Source: Thamnaconus septentrionalis
Taxonomy: Eukaryota > Chordata > Actinopteri > Tetraodontiformes > Monacanthidae
Direction: 5' to 3'
Assembly: GCA_009823395.1 (NCBI GenBank)
Contig: CM020516.1
Location: 5,047,001 to 5,111,000 of the forward strand
DNA: 64,000 bases
The notes under the pieces are model-generated. The model did not search any database. It saw only the letters and a program-made list of their open reading frames with translations, and had not been told where the DNA came from. The stretch's first letter is position 1, and the number at the start of each line of letters is the position of its first letter. Shown here piece after piece: positions 11,028 through 22,827 of the stretch. The translations under genes and the position numbers were made by a program.

Positions 11028-13216
11028 ATGGAGCCCAGCAGTCCCAAGAAGATCCAGTTTGCTGTGCCTCCGCTGCAGGGACAGCTGGACCCACAGGCTG
11101 CCGAACATGTGAGTGTGTGTCCCAGTGTGTGTGTGTGTGTGTGTGTGTGTCTGTGATTGCTGAGCAGAGTGATGTGGACGCTGCGGGTCCACGTACACCA
11201 GACTTTGAATGCAGCTTCTATCTGGTGTTGTGAGCCGCGTCTGGAATTTCTGTGTGTGTGGGTGCAGAGCAGTGCGAGTCCCGCTGTGTTTTGTGTAACT
11301 GCACGACAACGTGTGAAGATGTTCTGCTCCCATTGACTTGCTTTTGCGTGTGCGGCACGTTAAAGTAGCTGGAGAGTTTTTGTGTTGTTGCGTTGTTGCG
11401 CAGATGGTGTGGACGAGTAAAGGGTGAAGCTGCCTGAAAAATGCCACTGAGAAACATCTAATCAGGTTTAATTTGGCATTTGGAAAATGTTGCTGTGATT
11501 TTTTTTAAGGGCACAGATTATGAAAGTTTTGCTAAATATAGTTTGTCGCATCTTTGTCGTCCTAGAGCTCCCCAGAGAGGAAAAAATCTCATCCTTGACT
11601 ATTTACAAAATGTGATTTTCTGCTTTGTGACGACACAAAGGGCCATAGCACGTTACTGGCACCTCCCCCAAGCTACTGACCACACCCCTATCCAGGTGTT
11701 GGCTCCGCCTTCTGAGACCGAGACCCTTCCAACGTTGTGGAAGGTCGGAATAAAAGTTTTTCATTCTGCTCTCCCGGATGAGAAATAAAGATCTGAAAAA
11801 CAAGCAGAACGTGGGACCTTGAAGTTTTCACTTGTTTATTTCACAAGTTGCTCATGATGCAAAATGTGACTGTGCATGTAAATCCAGCGCCACCATGGCT
11901 AATCTGGGGCTAATTTAATAAGTGCAACAACAGAAGAGCCGGGGCCGGTTGACACACAGGCCAGTTCCAGGGCTCCTGACGCACACGCCGCTGAATAAGG
12001 TGGATTATGCGATGTGTGATTTCCCCTCTCGCTGATTCTGGCACACAAACATAAGCCGGTCCCAAATACTGACTCGCTGCCTCACGCAGGAGCTTTGCGG
12101 CAGAGAACACTGGCCTTTGCTTCTCTCTGGAGTCTGACGCACAGAACCCGGAAGTTTTGGGTTGAGACGGAAGTCCCGGTCCCAGTGTGGCTGCCCGCTC
12201 AGACCCCCAGCTCAGCACTTCCAGATGTTCAAGATACTTTCTGGACGTTGTTTTTTCGTGGGACATCATCTTGTAAAACCACGAGTTACTTCTCCAGGGA
12301 TGTTCATCAACATTCCTGCTGTCCTGTTCCTTTCATCTCTCAACTGTGAGCCCGGCAGAGGGACCTGCGACTTCAAATTGTTCAATTACTGTTTCTGCAA
12401 AAGGAATTTTTGACTCACACGTCTGGTGTTAATGGCTGGAAAATTAATCTAAACGGGCCTTTTTACGGCCAACTTTTTATGAGAAAGAAGGGAAAAGTAA
12501 AAAATAAATGAGCAGTCTCAGCGAGATGTTCGGGCACAGTGGACATTGTGAGTAATTCTGCTCTCTGACTTGAAGGGGGACACCCCCCCCCCCAAAAAAA
12601 AATGATCTGTTTGGACTAATGGACATGAACAAAGAGACATACAACTCAAGAAATGTAAGTAGCCAGTGAAAAGCTCAGACAGCTGAGGATAAAGCAGTGA
12701 TTGTCTGTTAGAGCAGAGCGACATCGTGAAAGGCATTTGAAGCCTGAAGGCCAGTAAAGTGGATTCTCATTCACGTTCACAAAAAAAACCTCAGAGAAAT
12801 GTCCTGGATGGACGTATAAAGATCAGGGGTTGTTTGATTTTGGTCTGTTTATTTACACGGCTGGCGTAAATCCTTAATTCGGAGCATGTGGAGGCTTTAT
12901 GAGCTCCATGAATCCCAGCGGTAAATCAAAATCGGGAAGTGAGAACGACGTGAGAACACCGAGGCCGATAAGCAGAGAGGCCGACTGGAACAGATGGTTT
13001 CCAGCGAGAACAAGGTTCCCATTCTGATTCCACTGCCACCACCACCACACACACACACACACACACACATAGCAGAGTTTTAAAAAGGAAACGTGTGTGT
13101 TTGTGTGTTTACTTCAGATCCGCCGCAGACGACCGACTCCTGCCACCCTGCAGATCTACAGACAACCTGGAGCAGGTGAGAGACAGAGAGAGAGAGAGTA
13201 AGAGAAGAGAGAGATG

Positions 13217-13259
<43 letters not shown>

Positions 13260-16200
13260 GGGAGTGGGGGTGGATGCAGAGCTGAAAGGGCAGCAGCTAT
13301 AATGGAGCCTTTATTAGGTTTGTGCTGCAGCTTTTGGTAAGTGATCTCAGCATGCAGGCTGGACTGATGGATGCCTATGGTGTGTGTGTGTGTGTGTGTG
13401 TGTGCTCCCATAAATCCCAGTGCACAGGAACTGACGGAGAGAATAATAAGAGCGATTCCATTTGGCCGACTCAGCTCGGCTCAGCTCAGCTGCTTCCAGC
13501 TCCCGTCCTCGTCCTCCCTCGACACTTCTTCCTTTCGCTCTAAGTGTTTTTTTCAACATCTGCCTGTCAACAGGAACGAGGACTAACTAGCCAACGCTTG
13601 CCGAGGAAAGACCACAACACAGTCCCACAATCCCGCAAATTTTCACCCTCGGACGGACTGAAAATGTTTTGCGGCGTCAAATTCAGTCGATAGTTTGTCT
13701 TCCGTCACAGCAGAAAAGCAGAGGACAGCAACAGCTGTTGACGCTCAACCTGAAGTTGTGTATCGGAGCCATTTCTGAAAACCTCAACGACATCCACTGT
13801 TTGGTCCTGCAATCGATCGTCAGAGATTATTATGGAAACGCACGGAGTTGCGCTGGTCTGGAAAAAAGAAAAAGGGGGAAAAAAAGCAAGCGAAACGTGC
13901 AACTGGAATGCCAAACATTAATATAATAAAAACTGTTTGGCAGAAACACATAAAGAGAAATTATTCCAGGTGCAGCTTCTGTAAACTGCTCTGCAACACA
14001 AACGTCAGCGGTGTCGGATTTCATGAATCTGATGTAAACAAAACAAAAACAGCGGCCGTACTCTTCAGGCACAAACCCCTCCAATCCCTCACCCCACCCC
14101 ACCCACACACACGCACACACACACACACACACGTCTCTGTCAGCCTCCACTTGACTGCAGCAGCCTGTTTTTATCCTAAACCGCCGCCAACTCGGAAAAG
14201 CAGCCCATTCATCAGAGTGCGTGAGGTCAGCAGGTACAGGAGGGGTTTACACACTGCCTGGATCTGCTGCCACCTCAGCTGAAGGAGAGAGTCGTTTCCA
14301 GGGTTAGAGAAGGAGGAGGAGAAGGGTCAAGGGTTAAAGTAGGGCAACTGGACTTGTTCTTCTGATCTTGAAGACGTTTCGCCTCTCAGCCAAAAGGCTT
14401 CTTCAGTTCTGAAAGGGGTTGGAACGCCTCATTGATAATCAACACCTCATCATACCATCAGCCTTAGCCCCACCCACAACTCCTGGTGGTGAAATACCTG
14501 GGACTCTCCAACCCCTTTCAGAACTGAAGAAGTCTTTCAGATGAGAAGTGGAACGTCTTCTACCTTCTACCATGAGAAGAAGAAGAAGAAGAAGAAGAAG
14601 AAGAAGAAGAAGAAGAAGAAGAAGAAGAAGAAGAAGAAGAAGAAGAAGAAGAAGAAGAAGGAAACAAAGGAAGTCTCAGAGGGCTGCAGTGGATTGACTT
14701 TTAGACGTCTTTATGCATTTCTGCAGAGAGCAGGAAAAACGTCAGTTCACAAGCAGCCCCGTTGCTGCAGCCGGAGTCGTCAGACCACAGAGGAAAACAC
14801 GAGCAGGCGACTCAGATCAACCAAGCTGAGCAAAATATCCATCCATCCATTTTCAAAACCCGCTTCTTCCTGAGCTCAGGGTCACGGGGGTCTGCTGGAG
14901 CCTCTGCCAGCTGTCATAGGGTGAAGGCAGGGTGACACCCTGGACAAGTGGCCAGTTCATCACAGGGCCACATAGAGACAAACAACCATTCACTCTCGCT
15001 CGCACACACACCTACAGACAATTCTAGTTCTCAATTCACCTCACATGCATGTTTTTGGAGGAAGTTGGAGAACTTGGAGAGAACCTACGCAGACACAGGG
15101 AGAACATGCAAAGTACCCACACAGAAAGTCCCCTGGCTCGGAATCAAACCTACAACGTTCTTGATGCGAGGCGGCAGAGCTAACCACTGCGTGCAAACAG
15201 TCAAAAAAAAAAAAAAAATGACAGGGACAAGGAGCGACCAGACGCGTAACACTGCTGCCGTGTGCTCTTCTGCTTGCAGACGCTGGGGACCAAAACGAGG
15301 CCGGCGGAGAACCACAGGTTGGTGTCAGTGCGACGCAGCGTCAAGCCTCTAGGTGGCGCTGCTAACGAGATTAGAAATAACCCCTCCCCCTGCATCCCTC
15401 CCCCGTAAAAGGTTGAACATTTAGAAAGAGATTTGCTTTAAACTTAAGTTAAAATTAAAACACAAAGATAAGATTTCTATTTGCATTTAATAGTAGTCAC
15501 CTCTAGTGCCCCCTAGTGGCTGCTGAGCCCATTGAGTCATCATGTCATCGACACGTTCAGCTATCAGAGGTCACGTGTAGAACAATCATGGGTCAAACGA
15601 TCAGGAAGGACGACGTCGATTCGAATCCAGTTTTTCCCCTGCAGAATATTTGACAACTTAACTCACTGGTCGATTTGCTGTCTAAGATTTCGTTGTTTTT
15701 TGTTTTTTTTTATTATTTTAGGCACCTTATACGCAAAAAACTCCCCGGAAAGGAAACACTGGCACTTTTTTTTAGCTCTAAGAATTAAACAGACCACAGG
15801 TTAATTAGATGCATCTTTCCCATTGTTTCTTTTTGTCTCCTGCAGGCTGCAGACGGAGCACAGAGGAAGCAGAGCACGTTTGCCCCGCCCACCATGAAAG
15901 GTAAACAAAGGACCAATTTTAACAGAAGGTTCAGTCACATGAGACTGTAAAATGACTTTGACAGTTTTGACTGTGACTCTCCAGTCAAAACCGTTTATTG
16001 ACAGTTTAGACTGTGACTCCAGTCTTCCTCAGAAGGCTCAGAAGCCTGGAGTCACAGTCCAAACTGTCAAGCAGGTGACATCCTTACAACCCAAATTATT
16101 TGTCTGAAGAAAAGAAAATAAGCGCCATCTGTCAATGATAACGTCAATGATAAAACGTTGGAGCTGCAGATGCTCTTGGTGTTGTACAAACCCGTGACAG

Positions 16201-19200
16201 AACTCCTGAGCTCCGCGTCGTCCTGTTCAAAGATTCATCTCATGATGTTTACAGGAACGTCCTCCGTGAGGAGGAACTGGCTCTGTGTTTGCTTTAAGTG
16301 TGTGTGTGATGTCATGCACTGCTGCTTCACCCACCTCGTAACTGTTTGACCACCGCTGTCTGTTTGCTTTCTCATAATTATCATTTCACGTCCCGCCCTG
16401 TTTTTTTTTCCTGCAGCCATGTTTTTTTTTTGGTACCAACTTCAGTTTATTTTTTTTGGTTTGTTTTCTATTTTTTTCTCATTGGGGAAGTTGGCTGCTT
16501 GTGTGTTGGGTTGGTTCATATCTGCCAACTTCAGTAAAACACAAAATGAGGATCATTTCGGACCATTTGCTCTTAAAAGCAGTCAGAGAATCAGATCGGT
16601 GACAGGTTTTATATCTACAGTCGCCACTTTGGACTCGACAAACAAGAACTTCTGGGGGAAAAGTTGCTGATGTTCCTCCTGCCTGCTGAACTGCTGTATC
16701 AATGGCCTGGTTGCTGTTTGTTATCATTATCCGACTGAATAATTCATGCAACTGGCACAGCCGGGGCTCCGTGTTCCCTGCTGCTGTTTATTTACAACAA
16801 CAAAAATATTTATTATGATTGTAAAAAAACATGGTTTTAAACTCAGCATGCAGTGAGAGTGCAGAGCGAACAGCAAGTGCAGCACTGAGCCGCTTCCAGG
16901 AAGCACCCACAGTAAAAGCTTCTCTGATTGATCTAGTGTGTGTGTATGTGTGTGTGAGTGTGTGTGTGTGTGTGTGGCCAGCTAGCTATTAGCCTCGTAA
17001 ATTTCTCGAAAAGCACCTGCAGGTTGCATAGCTCATAAAAATGTACTTAAAATTTCAAATTCTCCAAACTTTCATATCATCTCCCTCCTCACAACTTGGA
17101 AATAACTGGAGCAGAGAGGATTTTTCAGCGTTAAAAAAGGAAACTCGGGCTAGTTTTTTTTTTGCTTATTTTTACTTGGATTTGTTTTTTCATTTTGCTT
17201 CCTGCTTCAGTTTTAATCCACGTGTTGAAAGGATTTATTGTAAATTCCCTTATTTCTCTGATGATTTGGGCTTCATCCTGCGCAACTATAGTGGTAGTTG
17301 CAGCGTGTCTCCAATAGAGGTGCTCTTCTCTCCTCAGACCTTCAACAGGGGGCGGAGCAACACTTATTGGGGGCGGGGTTGTGTGATACAGACGGACAGC
17401 TGAGTCCAGTCACAGCCCAGCTGTACGCCAGCTCCTCCCTCTGGGCCAATCACAATGGGCCGGAGGAGGCCAATGGGAATGAGGAGTGTCCGCTGTTAGC
17501 CAATCGGGAGAGAGGAGGAGTGGCCAAGGGCAACAGTTCAGGGGGTAAAAACGCTTTTGAGACACGGCTGCCACCTCACCATTGCACAACAACATCTACA
17601 CAAACACACACACACGCTGTGCTTCAGTTACTGCAGACTGGTAGTCGGAATGACGACAACATATCCCAAAATTGCACAAAACTTTTGCTACCAATTTTTT
17701 AACGGGATTGAGAACTATCGTGACCTGCAAACTCAAGGTCGATTGTTGACATTCCACCAGTTCTAAGGGTGAAGGCTTGAACATGAAATTAGGATTTCTG
17801 GGGATAATAGAACTCACAAGTATGACTTCTAAACAGTATTTGCTGCAGTAGCAAATAAGTTCACACAAGGTTTAAATTGTTTTAACTAATGCCTTTTGAT
17901 TAATTTGAGCAAACCTGCCCAATATTAGTGCATTCATTCTGTTAATTTAATAGATTGTTGCTTATACGAGGCACAATAAATAGATAAATGAATACAAGTC
18001 TGGAATCTCGTTAAAACGGCTTTCAGTTTAGTGCTTAGTTTTGTAGCAAAGAAAAAAAAGAAGCAAAGAACTCATTGAAGTTGAGAAGTTGAGCCAAATT
18101 CATCAAGTTGATGGTTTTAAATTGTGAACTTATAAACATTTCCAGTAACTGAGAACTGTCCATACACACACACTCACACACTGACAAACACACTCACACA
18201 GTGGCCACTAATAATTCAGAGCATGTTTACATTTCCATACCACTCCCTAGCAGCACTAACTCCTCTTCCTCTCTTCTCTTCCTCCCTCTCTTCTCCCTTT
18301 ATTTTTCCTGAAATCACAACCGCCCACCTCCCCTTGATCATCACCAGATTTGTCACGCGACCACAAAAAGGAGGCATCGAGCCCTGACTCGGTGTCCCGG
18401 TAGCCTCCTCCTCCTCCTCCTCCTCCTCCTCCTCCTCCTCCTCCTCCTGCTTCTCCTGCTCCTCCTTCACCTCCTCCACCTCCTCCTCCACCTCTTCCTC
18501 GGACGGCCACTGCTCCCACTGACGCGCTGCCTTGCACACACTGTCGCTGCACATAAACACTGGATGTCTTCACTCACACTCTCCTCCTCCTTCTCCTCAG
18601 ACACAAACGCAGAGGTTTCAGTCGGAGGTGATAGATCAGGCTCAATGTAGGCGCTGCTGGTGCTTGTGTAGAAACTGGCTGTGAATAAAGATGTATTATA
18701 TTGAAATGTTTACTAAACGTCTGGGTGCTTTTTCTCCTCTACTTTGTCTCTTCCTTCAGCCGAGTCTATTTTTATTCCGACAAGCAACAAGAAAAAAAAA
18801 AAAAAAAAAAAAAGTCGACTTTATTCACCAAATTTCAACTTTAAAACTCGAAAAATTCCTTCCTGTAATATTTTTTCTTCTTCTTGTGGCCCTAATCCTC
18901 TTTCGTAAATTTCGTAAATAAGCCTTTTAAGAGTGTTTGAAAGTGTTTGAGAAAGAGGTTCTCCAGGGGAGACGTCGTGTTTTGTGTGTGCACATCTGCT
19001 CGACCCGGCTGTTTGGAGATCAGCGTCTCCTGCCACCGCCGCCACAGCTGAGACACTTCGGCTTGTTTGCGAGAGGAGGGGCGGAGCTGGAGCTGCAGCA
19101 GCCGCAGGTGGGACGGCAGCAGCTGTCAGAGCGAGACACTTCCCGTAAATCACTCTGACCCTGGAGGGGTTTTCAATGGTAAAGATATTCTACTGACGTC

Positions 19201-19734
19201 TTTCTCATTCTGGACTCACGTGGAGCGGCTTCACACAGTTTTACACCATTCAACAAACTTCTGCTGATCTCGTCAAACAGGCTATTTAGCCCTGTGTTTA
19301 CAGCCTCCTGCTTAAACTGATGCTTTGTTGGGATTTGCACGTATTCGGAAGGGGGAACAAAAAAGCAGGTGGGGGGCTCACAGGGTGGAGGGGGTGTAGT
19401 CACTAAGCTGGGAGAGATGTCAGAGAGGTATCAGTGCCCCTTGTGACATCACAAATGGGGGATGGACATTTAATGTGTTAAAAACAACGTGTTGTTGCAC
19501 AATTAGATGGGACCTTTACATTCAAAACATCGGTGCACTTCTGCTTCCTCTATTTCCCAGTGCTCAAACCTTTGCTGTGCAAGTCTTACATGAATAATAA
19601 GGCCAGAGGCAGAAAAAGTGGAATAAATTTGAGTGAAATTTGTCTGAAAGTGTGCGAGATGTTGAGAGGTGGAACTTTGAAGGAAGAGAAGATACAAACT
19701 TAAAGGTGTCAGGGTTTGACTCGGTAACTGAATG

Positions 19735-19774
<40 letters not shown>

Positions 19775-19844
19775 CGCTGCAGGTAAGCTGAAGACTCCAG
19801 TACCTGAGGAGGACGAGGAGGAGACGAACCCTCAGGGCGACTGA
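11028..19844 (+). CDS. ppp1r1c: PPP1R1C (IPP5), protein phosphatase 1 inhibitor, short form
   Basis: Coding exons: 11028-11108, 13118-13175, 15280-15317, 15846-15900, 19783-19844, GT-AG with matching phases, giving 97 aa (human PPP1R1C 109). The start MEPSSPKKIQFAVP holds the PP1-docking KIQF at residues 8-11. Exon 2 opens IRRRRPTPATL, the PKA site of the inhibitor-1/DARPP-32 family with Thr34, whose phosphorylation makes family members PP1 inhibitors. Exon 4 has RKQSTFAPPTMKG and the last exon KLKTPVPEEDEEETNPQGD, resembling the acidic PPP1R1C end. The N-terminus and position near nckap1, as in human 2q31, favour PPP1R1C over PPP1R1A/B. Two further exons at 17338-17544 and 18348-18403 fit the same phase and would give a longer form; they are listed separately. 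Probable poly(A) signals are at 20280-20285 and 20288-20293. Confidence 0.93.
11119..11150. repeat. (GT)n microsatellite in ppp1r1c intron 1
   Basis: GT-rich run just inside the first intron donor. Further short CA/GT tracts in the gene lie at about 13046-13069, 13217-13258, 13380-13403 and 19739-19770; the last abuts the final acceptor. Confidence 0.9.
14370..14560. mobile_element. Short element with about 54-bp terminal inverted repeats (ppp1r1c intron 2)
   Basis: The left arm begins GAAGACGTTTCGCCTCTCAG and ends GAAAGGGGTTGGA. The right arm begins TCCAACCCCTTTCAGAACTG and ends GGAACGTCTTC, its reverse complement with few mismatches. About 85 bp lies between them. The GAAGACGTTTCGCCTCTCA / CTTCTTCAGTTCT signature is one I recognise as recurrent in fish genomes, but I do not assign a superfamily. 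It is followed directly by an AAG microsatellite. Confidence 0.75.
14571..14662. repeat. (GAA)n microsatellite
   Basis: About 30 AAG/GAA triplets immediately after the inverted-repeat element. A pure purine tract on the plus strand. Confidence 0.98.
14838..15222 (+). mobile_element. 3' end of an L2-type (Maui-like) LINE or derived SINE
   Basis: The stretch has the well-known fish repeat signature: ATCCATCCATTTTC at the start, then GGTCACGGGGGTCTGCTGGA, AGTTCATCACAGGGCCACAT, AACAACCATTCACTCTC, a GGAGAACATGCAAA segment, and a run of A residues at about 15206-15220. I recall this as the conserved 3' part of L2-clade LINEs in teleosts. It carries no intact ORF and is a 5'-truncated copy. Confidence 0.8.
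15505..15524. promoter_or_regulatory. CTCF-like motif
   Basis: TGCCCCCTAGTGGCTG matches the core of the vertebrate CTCF consensus on the minus strand (CCACTAGGGGGC). A second, weaker match (CTAGGTGGCGCTGC) lies at about 15349-15362. Occupancy cannot be judged from sequence. Confidence 0.35.
15957..16072. repeat. Triple copy / hairpin of a TTGACAGTTTxGACTGTGACTC unit
   Basis: A unit reading TTGACAGTTTTGACTGTGAC occurs at about 15958, again at about 15997 as TTGACAGTTTAGACTGTGAC, and inverted at 16048-16072 (CTGGAGTCACAGTCCAAACT, then GTCAA). The second and third copies form 25-bp arms with one mismatch around a loop of about 25 nt. It lies in ppp1r1c intron 4, 57 bp after exon 4. Confidence 0.75.
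17338..17544 (+). CDS. ppp1r1c: Candidate cassette exon of ppp1r1c (69 codons)
   Basis: The exon has a strong acceptor (TCTTCTCTCCTCAG at 17324-17337) and a GTAAAA donor at 17545. Its 207 nt are divisible by three, and it stays open in the phase left by exon 4 (phase 1). Joined to exon 4 it reads TMKDLQQGAEQHLLGAG, which parallels the TMKELQMMVEHHLG segment of inhibitor-1 (PPP1R1A, recalled) and the corresponding DARPP-32 region. The remainder (LSPVTAQLYASSSLWANHNG, then PEEANGNEECPLLANRERGG) has no clear domain. The triple match of phase, splice sites and family motif makes it a probable real exon. Confidence 0.72.
18348..18403 (+). CDS. ppp1r1c: Candidate alternative last exon of ppp1r1c (long form)
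   Basis: After an acceptor ending CATCACCAG, the phase from 17544 continues as DLSRDHKKEASSPDSVSR and stops at TAG 18401-18403. AATAAA at 18684-18689 would serve as its poly(A) signal. With exons 1-4 and 17338-17544 this gives 164 aa, close to inhibitor-1 (about 171). An alternative terminal acceptor at 18600 is also in phase (DTNAEVSVGGDRSGSM, stop), so the exact tail is uncertain. Transcript data would decide. Confidence 0.55.
18404..18500. repeat. (CCT)n tract
   Basis: About 15 perfect CCT triplets at 18404-18448, then degenerate copies. It is in the putative 3' UTR of the long ppp1r1c form and could instead serve as a polypyrimidine tract for the acceptor at 18600. Confidence 0.95.
18684..18689 (+). 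terminator. ppp1r1c: Candidate poly(A) signal for the long ppp1r1c form
   Basis: Canonical AATAAA 281 bases after the TAG at 18401-18403, well before the short-form last exon. It is expected if the alternative last exon is used. Confidence 0.45.
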
Positions 19845-19980
19845 GCCGCAGCAGGACCCTCAGCTTCGGCAGCTTCTTCTCTGACCACCGGGACAAAGTG
19901 ACTGAACCTGGCGCCCAACCTCAGCCAGAGAACCAACACCACCGAACTGCTGACCTCTGTGTCGTCGACCGGGAGGGAGG

Positions 19981-20022
<42 letters not shown>

Positions 20023-20279
20023 TACAAGGTTTTAAAAAATCAAGACAAAGTGGCGAGGCTGAGAAGAGGCCTTGGATCAGCCAGGACATCCAGCCTCACA
20101 ACTATTGTCTTTTTCACTTACTATTAAAATTAACACGTTTGCGATTGTGTCATAAAAATTCACATTTGAAATTGTGATTAAATAATTCCAAGAACCGAGT
20201 GAGAAACTGATATCTGACCAAAAACAAAGGCATCAAATGATCAAATTTTATTTCGCAAAAATGTTTACGACCAGCCAAC

Positions 20280-20293
20280 AATAAAGCAATAAA
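20280..20293 (+). terminator. ppp1r1c: Paired poly(A) signals of ppp1r1c (short form)
   Basis: Two AATAAA hexamers (20280-20285 and 20288-20293) lie about 440 bases after the TGA at 19842-19844. A (GA)n tract at about 19980-20018 lies within the intervening 3' UTR. Confidence 0.5.
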
Positions 20294-20603
20294 TGACTGA
20301 CGTTTACTCACCGATGAAATCTCGCTCAGCCACAATACGACCACCAAATCTTCAGGAAGAATTACATTCCAGTGCAAACAAACTGACAATCTGGAAACTT
20401 GGGTTTCATACAAATCTTTTTAAACCTCAATTCCGTTTGCAGTTGAAGTTGATTTTGTAATGGAACTGGGTGATCTGAACATTTGTTTTACCACGGTTTC
20501 GTGTCATATATTTTATTTTACTCCGTTGTTAAACGAGCCACCGGGCGGGTGTCAAGACATCGTCGCAACAAAGGAGCAAAATCACTCTGTCGGTTTGCCA
20601 GGG

Positions 20604-20617
20604 GCGCCCCCTGGTGG
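20604..20617. promoter_or_regulatory. Strong CTCF-like motif between convergent genes
   Basis: GCGCCCCCTGGTGG is an exact reverse complement of the CTCF core CCACCAGGGGGCGC. It lies in the spacer between the 3' ends of ppp1r1c (plus) and nckap1 (minus), where an insulator would be plausible. This is a motif match only. Confidence 0.5.
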
Positions 20618-20709
20618 TTGCATGAGACGCAGCAGGTATCGAAAATGAGGACGCTTCAGTGTTTGAGCGTCCTGGTCAATAATAGCGAGAGAAACCTCAG
20701 CAAATAAAA

Positions 20710-22827
20710 AGAGGGGAAATGTTTGACGTGCTGTCCGACAGGAAGTAGTTTATTCTACAGAACAGTCTGAAGGACTTCCGGGTAAGTACCGCCTGTCAGC
20801 AATTAAAAAACAGTACAGTATTACTTATATGTTGAGACTCCACTAGAGCAGCTAATCAAAAACGTTTAAAGAAAAAAGCACATTTAGCCTTCTGTTTACA
20901 GCCTGTAGCCAATATGAAAGCTCTGATGGACCTGCTGCATGTTTGGATGGAGGTCATGGTCATTTTGGATATTTTAAATAATTGTAATAATATACATATA
21001 CATATTTTAAAAATTTGCTCTTTCATCTGCTGGTCAAGAGACATAAAGAGGTTTTATTAACTATTTACATTAGCGCCGGGTGATTTTTTTTCTTTTTTCA
21101 AAATTTTGCAATACCAGTAATGTCTTTGATTTTGTCTTCAAGAGCTTCAATAAAGCACCACCACGTCACTTTGTTAATCACATCTCAGGTCTGACACAGG
21201 CCCAAACTTTATTATTTTTTTTAAAATTCATGTTGGTTTAAGTTACACGGTGGAATCAGAGACAAAAAAATAAAAAATAAAGATAAAAACAAAAGAAGTT
21301 AGAAAAAAAAATAGAATCTTACAGCAACCGATGCACACTGAATGGCAGAATGTGTCCACGCCGCCTGATCTGTCCCGTCCTCTCACACTTGCAATGCACA
21401 CTATAGACTACAACGTACAGCCGACTAAGACTCGCGCTCTAATGTCAAACACACCACTTCACTAGATTTCCTGCTACGTCCTGAAAAACAAAAGAAAAAA
21501 AAAATTAAGATGCTTTCCTCTCCGTCCAGTTGCCGACCTTCGCGCTCGCAGTGTGCAGCGGAATTCAGAAGAGACAGCTGGAATCGAGGGCTCGCCACCC
21601 GTGGAATATTGTGTCTTTCTCGGCGTGATGCCCCTTGCGACCCCTTCAAATAAATTAAAACGTCAGATTGCATTTTCTCCAGCTCGTTGGCTGTAAAGGT
21701 TAAAACTATGCGATTAGTTAGTGTTTCATTGAAGCTCTGGGGGAGAAGGAGGGGTCGGGGAGCGTCTCAATTAACTGTTGTTATTGGAAATTAAATAATG
21801 CAATTATAAGCCCACAGTGTGTGTGTCTGTGTGTGTAAATTGTGTCCAGCTGCTGAGGCGCCTTTTACTGGTCAGCGCTGCAACAGTCGGGATAGAAAAA
21901 CTGAAATTCTCTTCCAAAAGAAAGAATTATTTATTCATTTTCGTGGCCAAATACGTGATGAGAACATTTTCAACGGCAGCTGCTGGACTTTTGATGAATC
22001 AGGAGAAAGGATTTAAAAAAAAAACAAAAAAAAACTAAAGAAAACAGCTGCGAGGAACATTGGGAAAGAGGTTTTCTGGCTTCAGCTTAAAAAGTTCTAG
22101 TGGAGGCGCCAGGCGGAGCGCGTCCAGAACATCTACAGTCCAAACCGTGCAAACACTTAAACATGGCATCTCACCCGTCAAACACCCAAACACCGCACCA
22201 CTCACTTCCAAGCCCTGATACACGTCTTTTTTTTTGTTGTTTTGTTTGCTTTTTTTTGTAGTGTCAACACATTTGGCAAATCCTCGTCGTCGTAAAAGTA
22301 ACAAAAAAGAAAAACATAACCCAAACATTAAAAACAGACAAGTTCAGTTTCACATCAAAGTAGAATACAGATATTATATCTTTACCCACAAAAAAGTTCA
22401 TGTTCATGTTGACAACAAGCTCTGGGGGGGAGGGGCTGGGGGGGATAAAATAAAGAAAAAAAAGGTCACCATGTTATACGAGTGTCTGCGTCGCTCACTA
22501 TGAAATATGTGTGTGTGTGTGTGTGTGTTGTAGTATCTCTGGTTAGCGTGTGTCGGTGTGGTGTAAACTCACGTCAACGAGCAACTGCTTTTCCCCCCAT
22601 CATCAACACAGGAAATCCCTCCCCCACCCCACCCAACCCCACCCTAGCCCCCCCACCCCCACCTTATTAAAAGCAAAACAAAATTAAAAACACGCCACGT
22701 CAGAATCAGTTTGCTTTTTTTTTTTTTCTGAAATAAGCATCCAAATCCATCACCACAGAGAAGTTCAGCCGGACACTGAAAATCCAATTTCATCCAAGAG
22801 AGAGAGAGAGGGAGGGAGAGAGAGAGA

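Noticed and set aside
14541..14873. Poly-Lys reading
   Set aside because: It is translation of the GAA microsatellite.
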